Source: Oscheius sp. JU75 (Eukaryota; Nematoda; Chromadorea; Rhabditida; Rhabditidae). From it: 64,000 nucleotides of DNA. Position numbers and translations under genes: made by a program. Under the pieces are notes generated by a model. That model did not search any database, had not been told where the DNA came from, and saw only the letters and a program-made list of their open reading frames with translations. Shown here in pieces: positions 46,651 through 58,162 of this stretch. The stretch covers positions 3,224,001 to 3,288,000 of the forward strand of contig JASJZC010000002.1 in NCBI GenBank assembly GCA_037178855.1. The letters are read 5' to 3'. The first letter of the stretch is position 1. Each line of letters opens with the position of its first letter.

Positions 46651-48028
46651 ATGAAAATTTACTGCCCAGAACTTGAATTTAACTATGAAGAAACACACAA
46701 AGTCTATTTTTGGATCCAGCACAGTCTATCAGCTATCAGTGTACCGTTTAACATTTTTGTTTTGTACTGCATTGTATACCGATCTCAAAATCAGAACAAG
46801 CTCTATAAATGGTTTCTTTTCACTTATCAGCTGTCAGCATTCGCGGCAAACATTTGGGTAAACACAATGTAAGTCAAAATATAAAACTTTTCAGATTAAC
46901 GTCTTTTGGCAGACTAATATTTACTTGCCTTTTATGATTGTACGCGCATATGGACCAGCTACCAAATACCTCAACTGGATAGAAATGACTTTGATTGCTC
47001 TTATATTTATAGCTGGCGAGCTGTTAACAGCGATGTACTTGTTCCTCAGCCGTTATCTCATTCTGCAAGGATATAATGGGCTGCCACTTAAATGGGTCTG
47101 GTTAATAGTCGTCATGTTTATTTTTTTGGCAGATACGCTTTTTGTCGTATGGAGAACTGAACCAAATATCACAAAATCAATATCTTATTTAACGGAGGTA
47201 AGCTGTGGAGTGACCAAGTAGACAAATTGTCTCTGATGTAGCTTAAGTACAGCTCAATCTAAACTTAAACTTCAGATGCTTACAAACATGAAGGTCGTAA
47301 TCAAAATTAGTCGAAAAGGAGGTTCTTGTCAGCCAGATCTCTCATATAATAAACCGCAGCGGTCTCTTATTGTCATTATGCGCAGCGGGAAAGCGGCGCA
47401 ATCGGGCGCAATTGTCCAGGTCTTAGCTAGCTGTATAACCAGCTTCGATTGTTTTTCGGGTATTTGATTTGCGAAATACGGATGTTATACTACAATAGTT
47501 TATATGTTGTTCAGAAGTATACTTGCATTCATGACAATATTCTCGCGGTACCAAATTTGTTAATATTTGCCAATAATGAGATTCCACTATTATTCACGGT
47601 TTTTGCAATTGACGTCACTTCTATTGCATTTTTTGTGACTTATTTTGTTGTTGGTTGTGTTCGAATCTTAAAGAAAGGTGCTTTATCCGTCAGCTCAAGA
47701 AAGAAACAGAGCAAGTTTCTTCTACAAACCGCTCTTCTATTAATTTTTCCGAGCTTGATAATTGGTGTTCCCGTTGTGCTGGCTGTTATGGTCTATGTAA
47801 CAGACAGCTTTGGGTACACATGTAAGGTGCTTCTTTTTTGCAAACTGTTGATTTTCAGGGATAAGTGACATATTTTTCGCTGCAATGTCAACTTATGACC
47901 TTGGAACAGGACTGATTCTCATAGTTATGAATCCCAATTACCACAAGAAGCCCAAACTAAGAGCAAGTATTGCTGTCCTGAAAAGAAAAATGTTTCATAA
48001 AAGATCCACGGTGGTTAGATCGATATAA
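46651..48028 (+). CDS. Sri/Srh-like 7TM chemoreceptor
   Basis: N-terminus EETHKVYFWIQHSLSAISVP has the HKxYFWI pattern typical of Sri/Srh receptors, followed by FNIFVLYCIVYRSQNQNKLY and KWFLFTYQLSAFAANIW. TM3 region: IALIFIAGELLTAMYLFLSR. TM4: WVWLIVVMFIFLADTLFVVW. TM5: FAIDVTSIAFFVTYFVVGCV. TM6: LLIFPSLIIGVPVVLAVMVY. TM7 region: DIFFAAMSTYDLGTGLILIV, then MNPNYHKKPKLR. Exon 1 is 46651-46857 with a 37-nt intron. A longer intron (about 47196-47513) follows TM4. Start context TTCTCAG/AGATG. The locus is visibly more AT-rich than the GPCRs at 5-8 kb. Confidence 0.82.
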
Positions 48029-48506
48029 ATTGTCTGGCTCTTCGTTTCGCTAAACTTTCGTTCTTACATGTTGGGGAACAAAACAGCGTAGTTTTAAATG
48101 TTTGGGTAGGTTTGCACCATTCAATTTATCTTTAAACGATCTCCTCTTTTACTGTGTTCGAAAGCAGAAGCCAATACGTAGGTAGAAATCCATAGTAATC
48201 TCATAGTAACTTTTTGGGAAACGGTATTAAAACCCCGTCTCGATTTTAAAAATTTGTTGTTTGCTTTAGAATGAAACTGGTCGACGTCTTTAGTTATACA
48301 ACAAAAATTGTTGACTGAGGAATATTAACTATCGAGCGAGTCTGCCTTGCAATTATCTGGTCTCTCTTTTCAGGTGCGCTTTTTGTCACAGCACTGAAAT
48401 TATTCATTCTTGTCTGCCAAGTTCACAGAAAGCCGGTGCAATTTGCAATGCAATTTTTTCTCTGTTTCTTTCCCTCTCTGTCTCTGTGTCTACTGTCTTT
48501 CTGTCT

Positions 48507-49150
48507 CTACCCGTGAATGCCCAGAACTCGCCGTCCCATTTCTGAGTTCTTCTCCAATTCAATTGGTTTGCAACAATTTAAAATAACATTGTACATCTTT
48601 TTCCTTTGCTTTTGTTTCGTGGCCTCGGACAAACAAACAGAGTCAACCACAGACACCATCGCGCTATCATAGTTTAAAATGATCTTTACGTTTGAATTTC
48701 CGCCAAAATTTGAAGTGACCCTCGCTAATAACAGCTGCTGGTATTCGCATAGTCCGTCCACTACTTGACTTGTCAACTTTAATCTTGCATAATGCTTGAC
48801 AGAAAAGACTACACGAATTCTCACTTCTTCTGCGGTATCAAAGCAAAGGCTGTCAAGACCTGTCATCCAAGGCTTCAGATCTAATCGACTACCACCACAG
48901 AGGGCTATTTCTGGAAGCGCAAACGGCCATTTCATTCGGGTAAAGAGATCCCGAAGAAACACCTCCATACCCTGAAAGCTGTTCATTGAGCTTTATGAAC
49001 TTCATTCTCACATTTCCATCTTCCCAAATTTCAAGATCTCTTCGCCTGATCCTAACACTGAACTTGATCAGATTCTTGGTTAGAAACTTGTTGACATCCT
49101 TACAAAGATACACCTTTATGATAAGAGTTCTTTGCAGTTGGGCTCAAGAG
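48507..49150 (-). CDS. Unidentified protein of a multicopy family
   Basis: Splicing a 60-nt GT..AG intron joins RDLEIWEDGNVRMKFIKLNE (about 49050) to IALCGGSRLDLKPWMTGL and continues VRIRVVFSVKHYARLKLTS to a stop at 48507. Upstream coding (about 49114-49150) gives LQRTLIIKVYLCKDVNKFL with no ATG found, so the start is open. Mixed alpha/beta, soluble. Fragments of the same sequence recur at 2990-3560 and a shared 50-nt piece near 50973. It looks like a nematode lineage-expanded family (F-box-associated type is one guess, unproven). Could be a pseudogene. Confidence 0.4.
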
Positions 49151-49439
49151 ATCAAGCGTACAAAAACCATCCGGAGTGCCATGGAAATAAGCTAGTCCTG
49201 TCAATATAGGATAGGCTATATTTTATTGCCCAAAGAGTTTGGGACTGGACATTGCCCTCAAATCATTATTATTGTTGTTACAAGTAATGTTACAATTTTC
49301 GGGGATCAATGGGTATAAATAAAGGTTTATTCGGCCCTCGATGAGACGACACTTTTCTTCCGCTGTAGATTCAAGACTGCCAGATCCTTGTTGCAGAAGA
49401 TGTGGTACCTGGACTAATTTCAGTGCTTCTTACTTTGTC

Positions 49440-51507
49440 TCACCTCATTCTCTTCCTGACCATTGGACTGAAAGACAGGATCAGGTAGCAGTTGACCACA
49501 GAGTAGAAGTCAGTCACAGAACTGTGGATTGAGAAGTACTGGTATGAGGGGACGTCAGTGACTTGGGTGAAGATCATATAAGCAAAATAGATGAGTTCGA
49601 GCATACAAATACAGACACCAAGAGCGGTAGCTGATTTCTCCGCGCTGTTGCCGGTCTGGAAACTTTTCTTTTCGACCAATGGGTTAAGATCGCAAGAGGT
49701 TGAGGCCGTTTTTAATCTCACACAGTGGAAATTTGTGAGTTTGGGAAAAGGCAGGTCGAGGGTACAGGAGAAAGAAGAGTGAGCTCATTTGTACTACACG
49801 GAACTTCGGATTGAATAGTAACTGTAATTATAAATGCCTCAAAGATTAGTTTTCTGAATCCAAGTATCTAGCAATCAAGAGTACCTAGGAACTTTGAAAC
49901 TGCAAGTAATTACAAGTACTTTGAATGAGCTCAGATAAATTGACAGTGCGTCCCGTTAGTACAAAAGACAAGTCATGTTACAATGACAGGCAGGCGTAAA
50001 GCGAGAAGCGCTTCAAAATATGCCCGGAAATTGTTAATCGAGTAGTTGTTCTGTCGATTTCGCAAATTGTAGCAGCAGGGTGTGCTTGACCATTCCAGAA
50101 TGAGCCACAAACCTGATTCTTCTTCCCCGGAACATTCTTCCTCGACAGCAATTTGACTGATGATACGGCATAGCTGATGACAATGGCTGCTACTTGCAGT
50201 ATCTCATAGAGCGCTCCCGCCTTGTAGAGCCAGTCTCTCTGCGTGGCATCGAAGATTTTTGGCGTGGCTCTCTGCAATACAGTCTACTCTGCTCTCAGTT
50301 CGCTCACTCTCAGTGTTCTATCCGGAAAATATGCATATCCTGTCTGAAAGACAGCAGCTGCTCCTCCTAACAAAAGACCTGGTACTATTTGGAAGAGATG
50401 CGACCAATTGACATCCGGATTTTTCTGGAAAATCCGAATAGTTCTGTTATGATGTAACTAACCATTGCAAACTTCATCGGATACGCAATAGCAAAGGCCC
50501 GATTCACAGCGATGAGAACACTGCTCATTCCCTAGGGATAGATGTTTCGAAAAAGAGTACAAACAAACCTGGTTAGCTCTGGCAAACCAGGCCAAAAAGA
50601 GGTAGCATTTCGCGTAGTAGTCACCGTAGTAAGAGACGAAGGAGAGAGTCACACCCCAGCCGGGCAGAGAGACACCTAAAACAGGGAGTAACTTGGGGAG
50701 CAGTGAGTAGACAAACCAATGAAATTGGTCAGCAGAGAAGTGACATCCAGGATACCGAGAACACTGAAGTATCGGAAGAAGGAACTCTTGAACACTCCGT
50801 TTCTGGAAGTTTCTTCTCGTTTTTAGAAATGGTCCAGTTTGGGCAACTGCTTGTGTCTGATAGACCTCTCTATAGTTGCGATTCGAACTTGAGCCTCTCT
50901 TCCCTTGCTTTTGGAGGTGTCCGTGGTGATTGGTAGGGGATCAAATGTCAATGATGACAGGATATTTTGACATCCTGCCTTTACAATTGGCAAAAGACGT
51001 CCATGTGCGACACATGCCATGTGTTATTCCTGGTAACATCTGACAAAGTTCTGTAGGGTTTCTTGTCAAATGTTATCCCAGATTAGAGTGAAAAGTCAGG
51101 ATAGGACAGATAAATATACGAAAAGAGCAGCGGGTCTCTCCGGCAAAAGCGACTGGAAGTTAGCATAAGAGACCAGGAAATGTGGAAATACAGACAGGAC
51201 AGGCTGGAAAGGGAAGTATTGAAATAGACATATTGACAAGCACATAAGAGGGACAGATTGACAGCTTGATCGGATAAGAAAGGCGCAGTAGAAATTGTAA
51301 GAAAGTAGTCACGCTGTGAGCACCAGTTCACTGGGTACTCTCCAGGTTTCTTCCGAAAAAGGCATCTGCACTTTGCTCTCACCTCTCCCTGAACAGCAAT
51401 ACAATCAGCGAAATATAAAGTGGACATGTCAAGATAGACAGGATCGAAAATCCTACAGCAGCAATGTCAAATCCATCATAGGTAGCAGTAACATTTTGCA
51501 TTGACAT
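49440..51507 (-). CDS. Srg-like 7TM chemoreceptor
   Basis: Exon 1 (51383-51507) gives MSMQNVTATYDGFD then TM1 VGFSILSILTCPLYISLIVL. After a 580-nt intron (50803-51382, containing a repeat) comes NGVFKSSFFRYFSVLGILD (TM2). TM3: YAKCYLFLAWFARANQGMSS, then VLIAVNRAFAIAYPMKF, the NR(x)xAI signature of Srg-type receptors. TM4: FQIVPGLLLGGAAAVFQTGY. TM5: YEILQVAAIVISYAVSSVKL. TM6: ALGVCICMLELIYFAYMIF. TM7: FYSVVNCYLILSFSPMVRKR and a short tail. The TM1-TM2 join is phase-consistent (AG/A). The family is inferred from motifs. Confidence 0.78.
50935..51080. repeat. Dispersed repeat fragment in GPCR intron
   Basis: ATCAAATGTCAATGA and TTTACAATTGGCAAAAGACG followed by TCCATGTGCGACACATG resemble 3545-3560 (ATCAAATGTCAATGACAACG) and 3071-3104 (TTTATAATTGGCAAAAGGCG). 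It sits in the 50803-51382 intron. Confidence 0.5.
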
Positions 51508-52149
51508 AGGCTATTTGAGACGATAATCAGGAGGCGGATGGCTTTCTCTCTTCGATGGGAAATGAACCTTGTGCACCCTGCAATAAGCTGAAGGGAAATC
51601 ATGAGGGGTGATTGAGGTAATCGCGTGACAACAGAACATCTTATTGACCAGCTATAACTGTAGGGGAGAAGTTTATAGAGGGCAACGTTCAAGTGGGTCA
51701 CGGAAAAGCACAGATCTCATCAAGAAATTATCACTACTTCATTGATATGGTGTGGCATATCTTTGTCAGAGAGGGCAATAGATTGGCTACCGTTCGCTCT
51801 CAATAGTCGACTAATAGAGGGGACGATGACGTTTCCAATAAGGAACAGATCTAGTTCCAAATGCCCGAAAAGTATGTGTGTTTGTGTGTCTGAAGCCATA
51901 AGTGCCAATTTTTCAGATACTTTGTGACAGAAATTACTATTTTCGAGTCAAGTCAAGTCGCATCAGTGGGAGAGATGCTTCTCTGGGAGAACGTTGCTCC
52001 TGTCACCTTAGCTCAACTGGGACATCATCTATTTGTCACGAACCCCAACGGAACATGAGCCATACTTGTTTACTAAGTTTAGAAAAGTATCTTTTGCTCT
52101 ACAATAGCGGTTATTGTATGTTATTTTCTAATAAAAAATGCAAGTTTAA

Positions 52150-52640
52150 ATTCTCGCTTTGAAGTCTGTGCCTGGCTCCAGAGAAATCATAACTTTCTCT
52201 ATGTCCGAGCCTGGTATCCGAGCTGCCGTGAAGAGTTCTGTACGGACAGCCCCATCCTCACTACAAAAGTTTGTTTCCTTTTCCACTGCTCTTCAACGCT
52301 GTACTCGAAGACGTCTTCCGTCAACTCAACTGGGAGGACATCGGTTTCAACATCAACGGTCGTAAGCTGACTCATCTTCGCTACGCCGATGATGTCGTTC
52401 TTATCGGAAAGAGTCTGAGATCTATGCAGCGGATGAGATCTGCGCATGACAGGACATGCTATACAATTTGTCCGGCATTTCGTTTACCTTGGATGTTCGG
52501 TAACCAGAAGCTGTCCCGTCGGATCGGAGCGTCTTGGGCCGCCTTCAATCGCCACCATCTCTTCTTCACCTACTGTGACTCTCACCAGTTTACCGATACT
52601 AAAGATGGTAGAGGTAGAACAGAGTACAGCACAATATGAT
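52150..52640 (+). mobile_element. LINE reverse-transcriptase relic
   Basis: The frame LLFNAVLEDVFRQLNWEDIG followed by LTHLRYADDVVLIGKS is the RT catalytic region, with the YADD box of non-LTR retrotransposons. Further on, in shifted frames, VRHFVYLGCSVTR and GASWAAFNRHH match the YLG and post-thumb region of such RTs. Frames change at least twice, and the upstream part (52150-52260) is degraded. Dead fragment; clade not assigned. Confidence 0.7.
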
Positions 52641-52649
52641 TCAGTTTTC

Positions 52650-53062
52650 CACAGAAATGGCGATCTGGAAGTTGGACCTACAAGGCTACAGTCTTCCTTG
52701 GAGTCAACCATAGCTGCGCATGTGCTCTGATCAAAGACCTAGTCGGGCCTCGAACCCTATTCTGCAGATCTCCGAAATTTAAGAGGGGATACAGGAACAC
52801 AACTGCTATCGTTTCAAATCCGGATAACGTACATGTTATTCTGACCATAATTCCTAATGGTCACAACTACTTTGAGTTCTTAATGCACGCGAATATCCGC
52901 ACCTTGACCGAGGTCCTTTATTTTCAAATTCTTAGGAAGCGCCAACATGAAGATGTTCTGGACTATTCTGGCTACAAAGGTATTCGCGACCCCCCTCTGG
53001 GTCCACAAGCTTTCTGTGACTTATTGTCTGCTTACGATAGTGAGCCAAAAAATTGTAAATAG
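52650..53062 (+). pseudogene. Gene-family fragment paired with 3647-3986
   Basis: One frame reads LVGPRTLFCRSPKFKRGYRN, then TAIVSNPDNVHVILTIIPNG, FEFLMHANIRTLTEVLYF and YSGYKGIRDPPLGPQAFCDL to a TAG at 53060. No start or upstream exon was identified; the LINE relic abuts it. The colinear homologous relic at 3647-3986 (minus) shows it derives from a protein family, not chance. Function unknown. Confidence 0.45.
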
Positions 53063-53742
53063 TCCTCAATGGCAATAAAAATTATAGAGAATCATAACTG
53101 GAACTGGGGCTGGAGCCTACGCTAGGTCAAGAAGACCACCCATTTTTCTTCTCTGCTCATCGTGCTTTTCACATGTCCGTCTTATCTGACAGCTTTGCAA
53201 TTGTTCCTGTTCCTCCTTCGTGTCATGAATGTGGCAGCGGTTAGTGAGTTTGTCTGAATCTTTGTAGTTACATCGGTTCTCGAATGCTCAACAAAGAGTA
53301 GGATCTAACTGAACATATCTGAACATGCCTCTTTTTTTACTCTTTGATAGCAAAAGAAACCTCCCACAAAGATTGAATTCTACTAGAACACTAAGAATAT
53401 TGTCCTACTTCTCTAAATAGAACTTACGCTCCTTTATAGGGCAGCTAGTCTTGTCTAAAAAAAAAAACTTGCCAAATGTGCTAGCAATCCATTTTCTACT
53501 CATTCCATTTGTTGCTTTCAAACATCGCAACCATATTTTGTGACTTGTGTTTTCCCTTTGCATTAAATGCACTCGGACACACGTTGCCCCGGACAGAGAA
53601 CGCGGCTGACGCGGGCAGAGGGGGGGCAAATATCATCCTTCTTGCGAAACGGCGCTCCCAGCTGAGTCCGCCTCCATTCCTCACCTCTTCCCCTTTATTT
53701 TTCAGCTCTCTTCCGGAAATCTAACAACGAAAATTTAAGGGG
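53063..53742. other. Intergenic, upstream of ABHD gene
   Basis: No supported coding sequence. TATTTTTCAG near 53696-53706 precedes the ABHD start by about 37 nt and could be a trans-splice acceptor. Confidence 0.4.
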
Positions 53743-55424
53743 ATGGCGGCGACAGCAACTGTAGCAGAAGTCCTTCCAATTAGTGCCCATGCAAAGTACG
53801 TTCTCTTGACAGTTCTGTGGCCGATTGTCTTCTCCTACCAATCCATACTTGATTTCTATAGAAAATGGTACCAGTTTGGGAAGAGTGCTCTGGAGAGACT
53901 GGCAGAGGCCGAGGCGGGCCTCTTTGCAACAGCTGGAGCCAAATTGATCTCTCGGTTCATTCCCGTAGGTTTTTATAATTTTTAACCCATTATGTCTTCA
54001 GATCAGCTTCCAAAACAGTCAAATTTACACAGTCACTCAGGAAGCAGCCGTCAGTAAATCCAAAGAACCCATCGTTTTGGTGCATGGCTTTGGAGCCGGG
54101 GTCGCAATTTGGAGTGCGAGCATAACAGAGCTGGCCAGACATCATACGGTCCATGCTTTTGATATTTTGGGTATCTTTTCTTTGGAGAACTTATAAAAGA
54201 CAGATTTCAGGCTTTGGTCGCAGTTCCCGCCCGAAATTCTCCAATGACCCGGAGAAGGCGGAGAAGGAACTGGTCGACTCGATCGAGGAGTGGCGAAGTT
54301 CAATGGAGATTGAGAAAATGCACCTGGTGGCTCATTCTTTCGGAGCCTATCTGGCTTCCGAGTACTCTTTGAGGTACCCAGAAAGGGTCAAGCATCTAAT
54401 TTTGGTGGATCCCTGGGGCTACTCGGAGAATCATCCGAATTCTATTGATGAGGTGAGTGGGCTGACTGTAAATCAAGAGAAACCCATAGACTGAAGTAGA
54501 AGATTGTGTCCCGCTCTTTCGAGGGGATTCCAAAAATTTAAAATACTCATAGGCGTCCACTTGCACGGAAATCTTTAGTAAAAGGCGAAAGATTTTCACG
54601 ATTGAATGCAAGAGAACCAGAGGTGACGAAAGGGGAGAGTCATGTGAGCCCATGCGTCGCGGCTGCTGAGATAATATGGGTGCGAGACAGGACGCCCTTT
54701 CCCTCTCTCGCTCTCTGCAAATAACGCCTAGTGGAAGGGAATAGGGGGATAGACGGCGGTTTGGAAGGAAAGTATGTCCGGATCCTCGAAAGGTCTAGCG
54801 AATTGAAAAATACCATTTTCCAGATCTTCAAAGGCGGTTTCCGCAGCTCCCTGATCAGTTTCGCCCTAAAGTTCAATCCTTTCGCCATTCTGAGAGTCAC
54901 CGGAAGTCGAGGTACCAAGTTCCCGTCTTTATTTCACAGTAGAATACAGGTCCCTCTCTCATCAAACGCGCTCGCCCAGACTTGATGGCCCGCTATCCGG
55001 GAAACAGTGAGAACGACATCTACAACTACATCTATTACTGCAACTCACAAAGTCCTTCGGGAGAAATTGCCTTCAAAAATATGTCCCATCTACTCGGCTG
55101 GGCCAAGAGACCAATGGTCACGAGGTAAAAGAATAGCAGTAATATTGAAGGAGAGAGTATCAGGTTCCGAGAGCTGGACAACTCTCTTCCAGTCTCTTTC
55201 GTAATTGGAGAAAAGAGCTGGATTGATCCAGAACCACTCCTCAGATTGTATCAGCAACGTCCCAGTCAGTTCGATATCAAGGTATGAGCATTTTAAAGGT
55301 TTAAAAAGTAGTGATTAAGCTGATTCGGAACGCGGGTCATCACGTGTACGCCGACGCGACTGCCGACTTCAATGAGGTCGTCCAGGCCATTGTAGACCAA
55401 CATTTACATGCTACAGAACAATGA
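53743..55424 (+). CDS. Alpha/beta hydrolase, ABHD4/ABHD5 (CGI-58) subfamily
   Basis: Lysophospholipase / N-acyl-phospholipid hydrolase or lipase co-activator in lipid metabolism. N-terminal part KLISRFIP then [20 protein letters not shown], oxyanion-loop [25 protein letters not shown], the nucleophile elbow [20 protein letters not shown] and [18 protein letters not shown]. The cap follows after an intron of about 370 nt (54452-54821). Then [12 protein letters not shown]-like sequence, [16 protein letters not shown] (acid region) and the catalytic-His loop [18 protein letters not shown]. The elbow keeps a Ser, as in ABHD4, where ABHD5 has Asn, so catalysis is plausible. Start [19 protein letters not shown]. 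Stop at 55424. Confidence 0.9.
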
Positions 55425-55452
55425 AAAGCTGTAACGTTGACGGTTTATTCCA

Positions 55453-55690
55453 TTAGGAAGACTTGATCTTCTTCTTGTTCTCCTTTTCCACAGTTTTAGA
55501 GCTGGTCTTGTAGTCAATAACAGTTGAAGAACGACGTGCTATGGCCTTTTCCTTCATCATACGGTAGAAATCAGGGGAAGCCAATATGGATCATGAAGAT
55601 AAATAGACCAGAGAGAGGGAATATAATGAGCGGAAAAGTCGATTTCGTGACCAATATTTGAGGAATGTCGGCTACTTCGTATGGACTTTT
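55453..55690 (-). pseudogene. Possible small membrane protein with a homopolymer frameshift
   Basis: The minus strand encodes YEVADIPQILVTKSTFPLII and a membrane-like FPLSGLFIFMIHIG, then in the next frame DFYRMMKEKAIARRSSTVID and a Lys-rich end (VEKENKKKIKSS, stop at 55453). The frame breaks exactly at a C4 run (55574-55577). Either a one-base assembly error or a real lesion. Upstream start not found. Convergent with the ABHD gene, 29 bp apart. Confidence 0.35.
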
Positions 55691-55879
55691 AATCGGAACT
55701 CATTACAGAAGTTGGAGGAACCCACGGGCCACGGTCTAAAATTCAGACTCCGAATGCAGTAACAAATCTGTTTTGGCTTTGCTTACAGTAGCGCTACGTA
55801 TTTGACTTTTACCATAAAAGAACTAAGCGTTTCTGTCAAAGCTGTCAACTACCCCGTACTGCCTTCCACATATTTTACC

Positions 55880-55945
55880 AAGGAGGGTTCAAACCGCTTG
55901 GTTTGACCCAGTGACCTCACTCTTATGGGTGCTATGCTTCCTCCC
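55880..55945 (-). repeat. tRNA-derived relic
   Basis: Minus strand GGGAGGAAGCATAGCACCCA at the 5' side and GCGGTTTGAACCCTCC at the 3' side: GGAGG and CCTCC can pair and the B-box-like GGTTTGAACCC is in place. The anticodon arm is not convincing. Confidence 0.35.
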
Positions 55946-56484
55946 ACGCGAAAGTTAACCCGTCCAAGCCTTATTCCCAAAAAGAATACAGTCCTGCCTA
56001 CCTGGTCGACTCATAGCACTGATCAGAAATTCCTGCCAACGCAGGTGTTTCAGTTTCAAAGTAACAGTTCTCAAGCTCTCCCCACGAGACTCGCTTGTCA
56101 TTCCGATCTGGTCAAGACTGCTAGAGAACAAGATCTATCTGTTCGACATATAGACTGCCTTTGTCCCAATTTCATTATCCTATCCAACAGTTCTTTATCC
56201 GACCGTATCAAAGTGAGGCTACGGTTCTTCCACTGGAAGAGTATTCTACTGGGAGTTCTATTAGGTGCTATCCAAAACTTTGTTTGTTTTTACTTCCAAA
56301 AAACATCGAAACACAGCGAAAAAAAAAAGAAATAAATACACGACAAATTCCGGTAGACTACTCTTTCAGCCATTTAGATGTCCTTTTCAAAGATTGTCTC
56401 CTTCCGGGTCATCTGTCCACAATTGGGTAAGGTGTCCGATACTGTGGTTTGTCTCTCCCTCTATTCTCTTCCAATGGATTCAGT

Positions 56485-57101
56485 TTGCTACTAACCAATC
56501 GCTCTCGACCGTTGTCAGCTGTCTGAAAGAGGTCTTCGGTCTGGAAGATGACGACTACTACCTGAAACTCCACGGCGCCCGTCTGTCTCACTACCAGACT
56601 GTAGGAGCTACCATCGTCAACGGGACGACATGTCTTCTGCTTCGAGGCGAAGCGACGAATCTCGACCGGAACCTCGATCTGGCTTTGCTACACTGTCCCG
56701 AGGCCTTCGTCAACAACATGAAGAAGGCAATAATCTCAGTCATGGTTAACGGTCACGAGATGAGAGGATTCCTGGATAGCGGAGCGATGCACTCGATTCT
56801 GACAATGGAAAACGCGATCAGCTGTAATCTGGAGTCACTGATCGACCCTCGTTTCTGTGATACGGCTGCTGGAGTCGGAGGTGAAGACGTCTCGAGGGGG
56901 AAGATCTTCTATTGTCCTCTGACCGTCGCCACAGTTCACACGCCAATCAGCCTTCTCGTCATAAATGGAAATTCGACGCTTTTCGAGCGAGGAGAGGTTC
57001 TGCTCGGGAAGGACTTCATCCAGAAGCACATCAGGATGATCGACTTCGATGAGGGAAAGGTCTACTTTATGAATGGAAGCGTGGTCAACTGTCTCAACTA
57101 G
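56485..57101 (+). CDS. DDI1-like retroviral-type aspartic protease
   Basis: Ubiquitin-linked dimeric aspartic protease that cleaves substrates such as SKN-1/Nrf1 beside the proteasome. The exon starting after GGATTCAG at 56484 encodes a ubiquitin-like segment (SLSTVVSCLKEVFGLEDDDY, LKLHGARLSHYQTVG). The RVP domain follows: AIISVMVNGHEMRGFLDSGA (catalytic DSGA), AAGVGGEDVSRGKIFYCPL and ERGEVLLGKDFIQKHIRMID, and the stop is at 57101. No UBA or UIM was seen. The first exon is unresolved. A candidate ATG at 56378, just after CATTTAG, gives SFSKIVSFRVICPQL but the phase to this exon fails. This is a cellular gene, not a retrovirus. Confidence 0.8.
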
Positions 57102-58162
57102 ACGGAGCTCCCGGAATGTGAGTATAGTTTTTATTTGGAAAAACTAGTGAATTTTGATACTGTTTATCAATGTCCTCTTGACGGTCTAGTTCTCAGAGAG
57201 GCAGACAAATGGAGCTTCTCTCTTCGTGTAGGAACTTTACGAATTCAATAGATCTACATGTATTTCGGACTTTAGACACTGTTCTAAACGGGAAGGGGAT
57301 GTGATTTGTTTATCACCTGTACCACCTAGGAAGTCATTTTGTTCCGAGAACAGAAACCGTTGCTGAGCATAATAACAGATAGAGAACAATGGTGCAAAAA
57401 ACGGAGTTAGTTACGAGTCAGATCAAAAATCACAGCTGCAGAGCACAGCTAGAACACAAACTGTTTTGTTACAGAACTTTCAAGAGAAAAAAGGAAAGTG
57501 TATCCACCATATCCTTTCCGAATCCCACTGATCTTTCCGGGCTAGCTGTACTCACTCAATTTCCTCTGACCAAGCCCCATTTCCTTGTACACACCTGTTA
57601 ATCGAACGAGAGTAAGAAAATTCTCGACTGTTCATCTTCTAGACCTCGAACTCAGACTTCGTACAGTTGCATCCATGATGATGAGGAAGTCATTTTGGAC
57701 TAGCTACTGTCAGACAGAAAGAAGCAGTTCAAACTTCTTCTATACCTTCCATCTGCCTTAATTGGTACTCTCTCCTCCTCTATTCGACTGTTCCGTTTTG
57801 TTTCTCTCTCCAGCCTCCAAACATATCTGTCTTTCTGCTCTTTAGCATTGTGTGCGACACCTGCATATTAAAGTAATTTTCGCAGCGTCAGGGCTCGGTG
57901 ACAATTATGTCAGATGACTCCCAGAGAGGCTATTACCTTGACCCTGATCAATCTTCCTCCGATTAAGGTTTGAGTCAGGTTCGTTCAGGGACAGGACTGC
58001 AGTTTTCTGTCTTTTGCCCCTCCCTGACATGTTACAAGGGGGGTGGGGGTAGTCTTACCTATTACATCGATAATGTGTTTGACTTCCCATCTTTATTGCA
58101 CGTCCAAACTCAATTTCTCTGCTTTCGTTCTTCGTCCTACCACACCCAATATGTTACAGAAA
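57102..58162. other. Intergenic, no supported gene
   Basis: About 1.06 kb with only short, low-complexity open frames (57389-57601, 57970 onward). GTTACAG/AAAATG at the right edge is the likely trans-splice context of the next gene. Confidence 0.5.

Noticed and set aside
56485-57101. Retroviral protease of an endogenous retroelement
   Set aside because: The DSGA protease is preceded by a ubiquitin-like segment and lacks any adjacent gag, RT or integrase; it fits cellular DDI1.
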